DNA of 64,000 nt from Streptomyces griseorubiginosus. Lineage in GTDB: Bacteria; Actinomycetota; Actinomycetes; Streptomycetales; Streptomycetaceae. Positions within the stretch are counted from its first letter, which is position 1. Every line of letters begins with the position of its first letter. The notes under the pieces are model-generated. The model had not been told where the DNA came from, ran no database searches, and worked only from the letters and a program-made list of their open reading frames with translations. Shown in pieces: positions 42,065-49,808 of this stretch. Location: positions 1 through 64,000 of the forward strand of contig NZ_KQ948745.1 of NCBI RefSeq assembly GCF_001514195.1. The letters run 5' to 3'. The translations under genes were made by a program, and so were the position numbers.

Positions 42065-42427
42065 TCACATCGTCATGCCCGCCATGGCCCGACAGGTCTC
42101 CACGCAGCGGCGACACGCCTGCGCGCACCGCATCAGCTGGGGATCGTCCGGCATGGACATACACGCCTCGGCGCACGTCTCGCACGCCTTGGCACACATC
42201 GCGCACATCTCCGCCGACATGGACGAGCGGCGCATCATCATGTCCGCGCACATGCGGGTCATGTCGGCGCAGTCCATGAGCGCGCGCATGATCTGCATCT
42301 GGGCCTGGCCACCCCTCTGCATGCAGGCGCTCATGGTCTCCTCGCAGACGCTGTGGCACTCCATGCACGCCGCCACGCAGTCCTGCATCTCCTTGCTCAT
42401 CGCGGACATGCTCTCGGCCTGGGTCAT
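42065..42427 (-). CDS. Four-helix bundle copper-binding protein (DUF326/Csp type)
   Basis: The 120-residue protein has cysteines spaced along four predicted helices, such as DCVAACMECHSVCEE, CMQRGG, CADMTRMCADMM, CAMCAKACETCAEACM and CAQACRRCVETC. It is also very rich in methionine. This matches cytosolic Csp3-type copper storage proteins, whose tetrameric helical bundles bind many Cu(I) ions through cysteines lining the core. There is no signal peptide, so it is probably cytosolic. No CsoR-type operator is evident in 42428-42558. A copper/cupredoxin cluster lies 5 kb away. Confidence 0.9.
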   Translation of the reverse strand: MTQAESMSAMSKEMQDCVAACMECHSVCEETMSACMQRGGQAQMQIMRALMDCADMTRMCADMMMRRSSMSAEMCAMCAKACETCAEACMSMPDDPQLMRCAQACRRCVETCRAMAGMTM

Positions 42428-42558
42428 GGCTCCTCCTGGGGACGCGGGAGCCCGGGGCGGGCCCCGTGTCCTTCCGTCCTACGCCCCTGCCACGCCGGAC
42501 GCCATCGGGCGGACGTCATCAATCCGCCCCGAAATGCCCCACCCCACGACATGACAAA

Positions 42559-42583
42559 AGCCCCCGGAACACCTCCGGGGGCT
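42559..42583 (-). terminator. Hairpin terminator after acyl-CoA dehydrogenase
   Basis: AGCCCCCGGA (42559-42568) and TCCGGGGGCT (42574-42583) form a perfect ten-base stem with a five-base loop. On the minus strand TTTTGTCATG follows the stem. Confidence 0.9.
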
Positions 42584-42609
42584 CAGTCGTCACCGCAACG
42601 GGCGGGCGG

Positions 42610-43767
42610 CTACGGCAGGTTGCGGGCCATGACGATCCGCTGGACCTGGTTGGTGCCCTCGTAGATCTGTGTGATTTTGGCGTCGCGCATCATCCGCTCC
42701 ACCGGGTAGTCCCGCGTGTACCCGTACCCGCCGAGCAGCTGGACCGCGTCCGTGGTGACCTCCATGGCCACGTCGGAGGCGAAGCACTTCGCCGCCGCGC
42801 CCTGGAAGGTGAGGTTCTTGTCGCCGCGCTCCGAGGCGGCCGCGGCCTGGTAGGTCAGGGCGCGGGCCGCCTCGATCTTCATGGCCATGTCGGCGAGCAT
42901 GAACTGGATGCCCTGGAAGTCGGCGATGGCCTTGCCGAACTGCTTGCGCTCCTGGACGTAGCCCTTGGCGTAGTCGAGGGCGCCCTGGGCGACGCCGAGG
43001 GCCTGGGCCGCGATGGTGATGCGGGTGTGGTCCAGGGTCTTCATGGCGGTGGCGAAGCCGGTGCCCTCCTCGCCGATCATGCGGTCGGCGGGGATGCGGA
43101 CGTTGTCCAGGTAGACCTCACGGGTGGGCGAGCCCTTGATGCCGAGCTTCTTCTCCGGGGCGCCGAAGGAGACGCCCTCGTCGGACTTCTCGACCACGAA
43201 GGCCGAGATGCCCTTGGAGCGCTTGGTGGGGTCGGTGACGGCCATCACCGTGTAGTACTCGGACTCGCCGGCGTTGGTGATCCAGCGCTTGACGCCGTTG
43301 AGGATCCAGTGGTCGCCGTCGCGGACGGCCTTGGTCTTCATGCCGGCCGCGTCGGAGCCGGCGTCGGGCTCGGAGAGGGCGTAGGAGAACATCGCCTCGC
43401 CCTTGGCGAGCGGGGCCATGTACTTCTTCTTGAGCTCCTCCGAGCCGGAGAGGATCACCGGGAGCGAGCCCAGCTTGTTCACCGCGGGGATCAGGGAGGA
43501 GCTGACGCAGACGCGGGCGACCTCCTCGATCACGATGACGGTGGCCAGGGCGTCGGCGCCGGCGCCGCCGTACTCCTCGGGGACGTGCACGGCGTGCAGG
43601 TCGTTCGCGACCAGTGCCTCGAGGGCCTCGCGCGGGAAGCGGGCCTCCTCGTCGACCGCGGCGGCGTGGGGCGCGATCTTCGCCTCCGCCAGCGAGCGGA
43701 TGGCGTCCCGGAGCATGTCGTGCTCCTCGGACGGGCGGTACAGGTCGAAGTCAGCCGATCCGGCCAA
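42610..43767 (-). CDS. Acyl-CoA dehydrogenase
   Basis: The 385-residue flavoenzyme oxidises acyl-CoA to enoyl-CoA. It shows YALSEPDAGSDAAGM (flavin/substrate site near residue 130), WITNAGESEYYTVMA near 165, RKQFGKAIADFQGIQFMLADM near 275 and QLLGGYGYTRDYPVERMMRD near 345. The catalytic Glu is in QIYEGTNQVQR near the C-terminus, the position of short- and medium-chain enzymes. The start appears to be TTG at 43767 (MAGSADFDLYRPSEEHD), with GGAG 11 bases upstream. The next in-frame ATG would lose conserved residues. It has its own hairpin terminator. Confidence 0.95.
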   Translation of the reverse strand: MAGSADFDLYRPSEEHDMLRDAIRSLAEAKIAPHAAAVDEEARFPREALEALVANDLHAVHVPEEYGGAGADALATVIVIEEVARVCVSSSLIPAVNKLGSLPVILSGSEELKKKYMAPLAKGEAMFSYALSEPDAGSDAAGMKTKAVRDGDHWILNGVKRWITNAGESEYYTVMAVTDPTKRSKGISAFVVEKSDEGVSFGAPEKKLGIKGSPTREVYLDNVRIPADRMIGEEGTGFATAMKTLDHTRITIAAQALGVAQGALDYAKGYVQERKQFGKAIADFQGIQFMLADMAMKIEAARALTYQAAAASERGDKNLTFQGAAAKCFASDVAMEVTTDAVQLLGGYGYTRDYPVERMMRDAKITQIYEGTNQVQRIVMARNLP

Positions 43768-43807
43768 GGTCTCTCACGCTCCAAGGACGCTGCGATGCCT
43801 GTGCTAA

Positions 43808-43821
43808 TTACCGTTAAGTAA
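43808..43821. promoter_or_regulatory. Possible operator upstream of acyl-CoA dehydrogenase
   Basis: TTAC-N6-GTAA in an AT-rich island 41 bp before the start codon. The position would overlap the promoter. TetR- or GntR-type regulators of fatty acid genes often use such dyads, but the arms are only four bases. Confidence 0.3.
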
Positions 43822-43957
43822 CTCAAATTTTAGGGGCCCGCCCACGGGAGTGATACGTGAGCTTGGCGACAGGGTGGACGGGCAGGGGGAAAAATGCCCG
43901 GTACAGGGCCCGACTATGCTCGGGCACCGCACGACCGCAGCCCTCCCTGGAGACCCC

Positions 43958-45301
43958 ATGAGCCTCAAGATCACCGTGATCGGCACCGGCTACCTCGGCG
44001 CGACGCACGCCGCGGCCATGGCCGAACTCGGGTTCGAGGTGTTGGGGCTCGACGTGGTGCCCGAGAAGATCGAGATGCTCCAGCGGGGCGAGGTCCCGAT
44101 GTTCGAGCCCGGTCTGGAGGACCTGCTGCGCAAGCATGTCGCCGGGATCGAGGGCTCCACGGGGCGGCTCCGCTTCACCATGTCCTGGGAGGAGGTCGGC
44201 GCCTTCGGTGACGTGCACTTCGTCTGTGTGAACACGCCTCAGCGGCACGGCGAATACGCCTGTGACATGTCGTACGTCGACTCCGCGATCGCCTCCCTCG
44301 CCCCGCACCTGACCCGCCCGGCCCTGGTGGTCGGCAAGTCGACGGTGCCGGTCGGTTCGGCCGACCGGCTGGCCCGCTATCTGGCCGACCACTCCCCCGC
44401 GGGCGCGGACGCCGAGCTGGCCTGGAACCCGGAGTTCCTGCGGGAGGGCTTCGCGGTGAACGACACGCTGCACCCGGACCGGATCGTGGTCGGCGTGCGC
44501 AGCGAGCGCGCGGAGAAGCTGCTGCGCGAGGTGTACGCCACGCCGCTGGCCGAGAACACGCCGTTCGTGGTGACGGACTTCCCGACCGCCGAGCTGGTGA
44601 AGACGTCGGCGAACTCCTTCCTGGCGACGAAGATCTCCTTCATCAACGCGATGGCGGAGATGTGCGAGGCCTCCGGCGGCGATGTCGCCAAGCTGGCCGA
44701 GGCGATCGGGTACGACGACCGGATCGGGAAGAAGTTCCTGCGGGCCGGCATCGGCTTCGGCGGCGGCTGTCTGCCCAAGGACATCCGTGCCTTCATGGCC
44801 CGTGCCGGTGAGCTCGGGGCCGACCAGGCGCTGACCTTCCTGCGTGAGATCGACTCGATCAACATGCGCCAGCGCGGGCAGATGGTGGAGCTGGCCCGGC
44901 AGATACTGGGCGGCGGGCCGTTCCTCGGCAAGCGGGTCGCGGTGCTCGGCGCCACCTTCAAGCCGGACTCGGACGACGTGCGCGACTCCCCCGCGCTGAA
45001 CGTGGCCGGCCAGATCCACCTCCAGGGCGGCCAGGTCACGGTCTACGACCCGAAGGGCATGGCCAACGCCCGCCGCCTCTTCCCGACCCTCGGCTACGCC
45101 GACACGGCCGTGGACGCGGTCCGCGGCGCCGACGTCGTCCTGCACCTCACGGAGTGGCGGGAGTTCCGCGAACTGGACCCGGCGGCCCTGGGCGAGGTCG
45201 CGGCATCGAAGACCGTCCTGGACGGCCGCAACGCCCTGGACCCGGCCCTGTGGCGCAAGGCGGGCTGGACGTACCGAGCGATGGGGCGGCCTACGGCCTG
45301 A
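43958..45301 (+). CDS. UDP-glucose/GDP-mannose dehydrogenase family protein
   Basis: The 447-residue enzyme oxidises a nucleotide sugar to the uronic acid in two NAD-dependent steps. The NAD-binding MSLKITVIGTGYLGATHAA starts the protein. FAVNDTLHPDRIVVG, ELVKTSANSFLATKISFIN and the active-site Cys in GIGFGGGCLPKDIRAF (near residue 270) follow, and the C-terminal sugar-binding domain carries GATFKPDSDDVRDSPAL. UDP-glucose is the likeliest substrate, giving UDP-glucuronate for surface glycans. ATG at 43958 is chosen, with a TATGCT at 43915-43920 as a possible -10. It diverges from the acyl-CoA dehydrogenase. Confidence 0.93.
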   Translation: MSLKITVIGTGYLGATHAAAMAELGFEVLGLDVVPEKIEMLQRGEVPMFEPGLEDLLRKHVAGIEGSTGRLRFTMSWEEVGAFGDVHFVCVNTPQRHGEYACDMSYVDSAIASLAPHLTRPALVVGKSTVPVGSADRLARYLADHSPAGADAELAWNPEFLREGFAVNDTLHPDRIVVGVRSERAEKLLREVYATPLAENTPFVVTDFPTAELVKTSANSFLATKISFINAMAEMCEASGGDVAKLAEAIGYDDRIGKKFLRAGIGFGGGCLPKDIRAFMARAGELGADQALTFLREIDSINMRQRGQMVELARQILGGGPFLGKRVAVLGATFKPDSDDVRDSPALNVAGQIHLQGGQVTVYDPKGMANARRLFPTLGYADTAVDAVRGADVVLHLTEWREFRELDPAALGEVAASKTVLDGRNALDPALWRKAGWTYRAMGRPTA

Positions 45302-45320
45302 GCGGGGGCGGGGGCGATGC

Positions 45321-45415
45321 GGCTGCCGCTACGGCTGCGGCTACGGCTGCCGCTACGGCTGCCGCTACGGCTACGGACTGCCACTACCGCTACCGCTACC
45401 TCTACCGCTACGGCA
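45321..45415. repeat. Hexanucleotide GCTACG/GCTGCC array
   Basis: About nine units of GCTRCN-type hexamers are followed by an inverted-sense stretch based on ACCGCT and CTACCG. The whole is a low-complexity block starting about 20 bp after the dehydrogenase stop. The two halves are partly complementary and could fold. Confidence 0.85.
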
Positions 45416-45728
45416 GTCTCCGTACTGGTCTCGTCGGCCCCCGGGGCGATGGTCGGATGCCGTGGCGCCGGAAGGTCGTGGGCACCGGAACGCCTGCCGC
45501 TGCGATGCCGTGAATCAACAGCCCAGGGTGCGCCGGGAATTGGGCCGAGTGCGGCCAGGACCGGGGCCTGGAGGCCTTGCGGTGGGGTTCCCGCAGCTCA
45601 TGGCCGACCGGCTCCCGGTGGGTCCCCACCCGGCCGTCCACGCCCTCGGTGCACCCGCCCTGACCTGGCGTTTTCCTGGAATTCCCCTAGGCTGACGAGG
45701 TCTGTCGGACGGCATCGCGGGAGAGCCC
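45416..45728. promoter_or_regulatory. Region upstream of the GyrB-like gene
   Basis: No coding signal is seen. TAGGCT at 45688-45693 is a plausible -10 about 36 bp before the ATG, in a locally AT-richer stretch (TTTTCCTGGAATTCCCC). No good -35 is apparent. Confidence 0.35.
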
Positions 45729-46889
45729 ATGGGCGAGGAAGCCATCGAGTACGACGCCAGTCGCATCGAGGTCCTGGAGGGGCGGCACGCCATCCGGAAA
45801 CGGCCGGGGATGTATGTCGGCTCGACCGGCGAACGCGGTCTGCGGCAGACGGTGTTCGAGGTGGCCGACCGGGCGGTGAACGAGGTCCTGACCGGTTCGG
45901 CCACCCGCGTCGGCATCACCTTCCTGTCCGACGGCGGAGTGCGGGTCGACGACGACGGACCGGGCGTCCCCGTCGAGGCGGCCGGGCACACCGGCGGTCC
46001 CGGTCTGGAGACCCTGCTGACGCGCCCCTTCACCGGCCCGGACACCAGCGGGCGGCACGGCCTGACGTCCGGGCTCGTCGGCGTGGGCCCCTGCGTCACC
46101 AACGCCCTGTCGAGTCGTCTGACGGCCGAGGTGCGGCGGGACGGGACGCGCTGGGTCCAGGAGTACGCCCACGGGGCCGCGCTCGCCCCGCCCGTCGCCG
46201 TGGGCCCGGCGAGCGGCAGCGGAACCACGGTCACCTTCCGGCCCGACGCCGGCATCTTCGAGACGACGGAGTTCGTCTTCGGCGTCTTCGTGGAGCGCTT
46301 CAGGGAACTGGCCTTCCTCTACCGGGATCTGGACGTCTCGCTGACCGACGAACGCCCTCCGGGGGAGCCGCGCTCAGTGCGGTTCCGATTCCCGGGCGGG
46401 GTAAGGGAGTTCGTCGCCTTCCTGGACGCGGAGGCGGGGAGGGCCGGGACCGCCGGGACGGCTGTCCATCCGGACGTCATCGCCTTCGAGCGGGACGCTC
46501 CGGAGGCGGCGGTGGACGTGGCCCTGCGCTGGTCCGACTTCCGTGGGGAGCGGGTCCGGGGCTTCGCCAACGGGGTGCCCACCCCTGAGGGCAGCACCCA
46601 TCTGCTGGGCTTCCGGGACGGGCTGGCCGCGGCGGTCAACGCGTACGCGCTTGAGCGGCGGTTGCTGACGGCGGCCGACCCCGATCCGAGCGCGGACCGG
46701 ATCTGCCAGGGCCTGACGGCGGTCGTGTCGGTCAAGCTGGACCGGCCCGAGTTCCTCGGTGCCACGCGCGGCACGCTGGGCAATCCGGCAGCGCGCCCGT
46801 GCGTCGCGGAGACCGTGCGGGATCGTCTCGGCACCTGGTTCGCGGAACAGCCGGAGCGGGCCGGTGCCCTCGTCTGCCGGTTCCTGTGA
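45729..46889 (+). CDS. Stand-alone GyrB-like GHKL ATPase/transducer protein
   Basis: The 386-residue protein aligns with the N-terminal 43-kDa part of gyrase B: IRKRPGMYVGSTGERGLRQ, FEVADRAVNEVL, VDDDGPGVPV, HGLTSGLVGVGPCVTNALSS and SGSGTTVTFRPD, then a transducer domain ending VSVKLDRPEFLGATRGTLGN. The TOPRIM and C-terminal domains are missing and the frame ends cleanly. In the N-box the Mg-binding Asn of gyrase B (FEVVDN) is Arg48, and the following Asp is Asn51, while Glu44 is kept, so ATP binding is doubtful. It could be a decoy or interaction partner of gyrase. ATG at 45729. Confidence 0.8.
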   Translation: MGEEAIEYDASRIEVLEGRHAIRKRPGMYVGSTGERGLRQTVFEVADRAVNEVLTGSATRVGITFLSDGGVRVDDDGPGVPVEAAGHTGGPGLETLLTRPFTGPDTSGRHGLTSGLVGVGPCVTNALSSRLTAEVRRDGTRWVQEYAHGAALAPPVAVGPASGSGTTVTFRPDAGIFETTEFVFGVFVERFRELAFLYRDLDVSLTDERPPGEPRSVRFRFPGGVREFVAFLDAEAGRAGTAGTAVHPDVIAFERDAPEAAVDVALRWSDFRGERVRGFANGVPTPEGSTHLLGFRDGLAAAVNAYALERRLLTAADPDPSADRICQGLTAVVSVKLDRPEFLGATRGTLGNPAARPCVAETVRDRLGTWFAEQPERAGALVCRFL

Positions 46890-47030
46890 GGGGTCCCGGA
46901 GGGGAGGTCACACACGAGGCGTCTCAGCCCCGTCCGCCTGCGCTGTTGGGACGAGCGCCGATCCCCTTCCGCGTGACTCGGCAGCGGCCTTGCTCACCTT
47001 CCGGGAGGGGAACCGGTACTCGTTGACGAC

Positions 47031-47573
47031 ATGAAGTCAGATCTCCGGACGCCCGCGTCCACCACCCTTCCGCCGGCTGCCCCACGTTGGCGTCGGCTGT
47101 GCCGGGCCGCCGCCGTTGTTCTCGGTGCAACGCTCACTGCCGCCCCGTACGCCGGCGCATCGTCGGCCGCCCCCCGGCCCGCGGCTCAGGGCGCGACGTT
47201 CGCAGCGACGCAGCAGGCCAAGGCTCCCGCCGCTGCTACGTACGGGCGAGCGGTGATCAACGTGACCAGCGCAGAGCAGTTCGACTCACTGCTCCAGACC
47301 GAACCGAAGGTCATCGTCGATTTCAAGGCGGTCTGGTGCGGCCCCTGCAAACTCATCAGGCCCAGATTCGAGGGCTTCTCGACAGAGTGGGACTACAGCA
47401 CCATCAGGTTCGCGGTCATCGACGTCGACGAGGTACCCGACGTATCCGAGAAGGCCGGCATCAGGGCCATGCCCACCTTCCAGACCTACTTCAACGGAGA
47501 GAAGAAGGGCGAACTCCTCGGAGCCGACCCGAACAAGCTCCGGAGAATGCTGGACGAACTGGCCGCGGCCTAG
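47031..47573 (+). CDS. Exported thioredoxin-like protein
   Basis: The 180-residue protein has an N-terminal hydrophobic segment (residues 24-45, basic before it), which is a signal peptide or anchor, then an Ala-rich spacer and a thioredoxin domain from about 75. Catalytic WCGPC is at residues 102-106, and the cis-Pro loop is RAMPTFQTY. The sequence around it (VIDVDEVPDVSEKAGIRAMPTF) looks more like eukaryotic, notably fungal, thioredoxins than like TrxA. The nearest purine-rich site (GGGAGGGG) is 20 bases before the ATG, which is unusually far. It probably acts on extracytoplasmic thiols. Confidence 0.82.
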   Translation: MKSDLRTPASTTLPPAAPRWRRLCRAAAVVLGATLTAAPYAGASSAAPRPAAQGATFAATQQAKAPAAATYGRAVINVTSAEQFDSLLQTEPKVIVDFKAVWCGPCKLIRPRFEGFSTEWDYSTIRFAVIDVDEVPDVSEKAGIRAMPTFQTYFNGEKKGELLGADPNKLRRMLDELAAA

Positions 47574-47802
47574 CGCCCACGACGGCATATGCCGTCGTCC
47601 GCGGAATCATCAACACGAGTTCGATTTGCATTCGAGTACGGTGGGGATTTGACCGTTCTCACAGGCCATACCCCCGTAAAGGAGAGGTAGGCAACGGTCG
47701 GTTAACCGACGCGTAGTCAAGCGGAATCCGCTCTCCACTCCACTGTTCGTCACCCGCCGGATTCTTCCGGCGGATTGACCTGAGCATGTCAGGAGTGGAG
47801 TC
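47574..47802 (+). promoter_or_regulatory. Structured leader before the copper/cupredoxin cluster
   Basis: The first 130 bp are AT-richer than the flanks. A perfect 14-bp palindrome GTCGGTTAACCGAC lies at 47697-47710. A hairpin with eight-base arms (CCGCCGGA/TCCGGCGG) and a TTCT loop lies at 47754-47773, ending 29 bases before the ATG. AAAGGAGAGG at 47678-47687 resembles a ribosome site but has no good frame after it. A riboswitch class could not be assigned. Confidence 0.5.
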
Positions 47803-48435
47803 ATGCCCTTGTTCCGCAGGGCGGTTTGGCCTCGTGATCATCGCGACGAACTGGTCGCCGGGGCACTCGTCGGCGCGGTGGTGATCGTGCTGGGGTACGC
47901 GTCGGGCATCGGCGCCCCCGGAGCGGCCGAGGCCGCGGTACCCCCGGCCGTTGCGCCCGCGACGACCGCGCCGACGACCGCGCCCACCTCTCCCGAGGCG
48001 GGGCAGGCCCCCGGCGGATCCGGTGGAATGCCGGCCTACGGCGGGGGTTACGCGGACGTCGGGTACGGCGGCGGCGGAGACGGCGGGCTCGTGACCGGTA
48101 CCGGCCCTGGCGACCAGGGCGGCGGCCACACCGGAGGGCACGAGAGCTCGCCCCCCGCGTCCGGCCCGACGCCCACCACCCCTGCCCCTGCGCCCACCCC
48201 CACGCCCACCCCCACCCCGGCGGACACCTGCGAGGACGGCCAGGTCACCGTCGTACAGCCGCTGCTCGTCGGCCTCACCGAGCCCGTGTTCGGCCTCCTG
48301 GACGGAGCCGGCCCCTCAGCCTCGCCCTCGGCCTCCCCCTCACCCACGCCCTCCCCCTGCGTCGGCCTCCCGCCCGTCTCCAGCCTCCTCGGCGGCGTCC
48401 TCACCCCCTCCCCGCGGCCGGAGGCGACCCCGTGA
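47803..48435 (+). CDS. Membrane-anchored Pro/Thr/Ser-rich extracytoplasmic protein
   Basis: I do not recognise a family. The 210-residue protein has a short charged N-terminus (MPLFRRAVWPRDHRDE), one hydrophobic helix at about residues 17-40 and a Pro/Thr/Ala and Gly/Tyr-rich stalk. A short C-terminal segment (CEDGQVTVVQPLLVGLTEPVF ... CVGLPPVSSLLGGVL) holds the only two cysteines, probably a disulfide. ATG at 47803 follows AGGAGTGGAG. Its TGA overlaps the GTG of the CopC-CopD gene (GTGA), so the two are made together. A scaffold or metal-delivery partner is a guess. Confidence 0.75.
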   Translation: MPLFRRAVWPRDHRDELVAGALVGAVVIVLGYASGIGAPGAAEAAVPPAVAPATTAPTTAPTSPEAGQAPGGSGGMPAYGGGYADVGYGGGGDGGLVTGTGPGDQGGGHTGGHESSPPASGPTPTTPAPAPTPTPTPTPADTCEDGQVTVVQPLLVGLTEPVFGLLDGAGPSASPSASPSPTPSPCVGLPPVSSLLGGVLTPSPRPEATP

Positions 48436-49781
48436 GGCGCCTGCTCCTCCTCGCCGCCCTGCTCCTGTGCACCCTGCTCGGCACGGCCCAACCCGCCTCC
48501 GCGCACACTGAGTTGGTGAGTTCCTCCCCCAAGGACGGAGCCACGCCCGCGAAGGCCCCCACCCACCTCACCCTCACCTTCGACGAGGCCGTCGACGTCG
48601 CCGACGTCAGGGTGCTGACCGTGGACGGGGACCGGCTGCCGGTGTCCCGGACGGCGCACCGGAACGTCGTGCGGGTCGCGCTCGGCAGCCCCGCGGACGG
48701 GAGCTTCGCGCTCGTGTGGTCGGTCGTGGACGAGGAGGACGGACACGCCTCCTCCGGCCGGATCGCCTTCTCCGTCGCCGCGAAAGCCGCCCCGGCCGAC
48801 AGCGCGAAGGCCTCCGCTCCGACCGGCAGCGCGGAGTCCTCCGCCTCCGCCGACAGCGCGAAGGCCTCCGCCCCCGCGCCCTCCCCCTCGGTGCGCAAGG
48901 GCCTCGTGGCCGTCCGCTGGGCCGGGTACCTCGCGCTGGCGCTGTTCGTCGGCGGGCTCGCCTTCGTCGCGCTGCTGTGGCCGGGCGGGGCGTACGAACC
49001 GCGGGCCCGGGCGCTGCTGGGGTTCGCCTGGACGGTCGGCCTGCTGGCGACGGTCGCGGCGGTCGGGCTCCAGGGCGCGTACGCCTCCCTCGGCGCTCTG
49101 CGCGACGCGCTCGACCCGGCGACCTACGCCGACGTCCTGGGCACCCGGCCGGGCATCGTGCTCGCCGCGCGCGGGCTGATGTGGGTGCTCGCGGCCGTGG
49201 TGCTCGCCGCGCTGCTCCAGGGTGCCGCGCGCTCGCCGGGCTGGCGGGTGGGCGCACTCGCGGTGACGTTCGGACTTCTGCGCACCACCGGTATGACGGG
49301 CCACAACTCCGAGGGCAGCGAGCCCACTTGGGGTGCTGTCGCCGACTTCCTGCACCTGCTCGGGGCCGCCCTGTGGATCGGCGGGCTCGCCATGCTCGCG
49401 CTGGCGGTGCTGCCGCGCAGGCGACCCGGGGAGCTGGCCGAGGTGGTGCCCGGCTACGCACGGCTCGCGGCGTTGAGCGTCACCGGCATCGTGGGCGCCG
49501 GGCTGGTGCTCGCCTGGCAGGTGGTGGGGTCGTACGACGCCCTGCTGCACACGTCGTACGGACATCTGCTGCTAGTCAAGACGGCCGTCCTCGGGGGCGT
49601 CCTGGTGGCCGCGTACGCGAGCCGCCAGTGGGTGCGCACCCGTCTCGATCTCGCCGTGCTGCTGCGCGGTGACGCCGCCACCGTGCGGTCCTTCGGTTAC
49701 TCGGTCGCGGCGGAGACGGGGCTGGTCCTCGTCGTGCTCGCCGTGACGAGTCTGCTGGTCACGGCCGACCCCGGCCGCTGA
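48432..49781 (+). CDS. CopC-CopD fusion, copper uptake/resistance membrane protein
   Basis: The 449-residue protein has a signal peptide (RRLLLLAALLLCTLLGT) and then a CopC domain beginning AHTELVSSSPKDGATP, whose first His after cleavage is the usual Cu(II) ligand, with a second candidate in VVDEEDGHASSG. A Ser/Ala/Lys linker leads to about eight membrane helices of the CopD type (VRWAGYLALALFVGGLAFV; GHNSEGSEPTWGAVADFLHLLGAALWIGG). It resembles Bacillus YcnJ and actinobacterial CopCD proteins, which move copper across the membrane. GTG at 48432 overlaps the upstream stop. Confidence 0.92.
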   Translation: MRRLLLLAALLLCTLLGTAQPASAHTELVSSSPKDGATPAKAPTHLTLTFDEAVDVADVRVLTVDGDRLPVSRTAHRNVVRVALGSPADGSFALVWSVVDEEDGHASSGRIAFSVAAKAAPADSAKASAPTGSAESSASADSAKASAPAPSPSVRKGLVAVRWAGYLALALFVGGLAFVALLWPGGAYEPRARALLGFAWTVGLLATVAAVGLQGAYASLGALRDALDPATYADVLGTRPGIVLAARGLMWVLAAVVLAALLQGAARSPGWRVGALAVTFGLLRTTGMTGHNSEGSEPTWGAVADFLHLLGAALWIGGLAMLALAVLPRRRPGELAEVVPGYARLAALSVTGIVGAGLVLAWQVVGSYDALLHTSYGHLLLVKTAVLGGVLVAAYASRQWVRTRLDLAVLLRGDAATVRSFGYSVAAETGLVLVVLAVTSLLVTADPGR

Positions 49782-49808
49782 ACTCCCCCAAAGTCAGAAG
49801 GAGTTGTA

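Noticed and set aside
47574..47802. A ydaO-type (c-di-AMP) riboswitch in the leader of the cupredoxin cluster
   Set aside because: Hairpins are present, but the conserved sequence blocks of that class are not recognisable.
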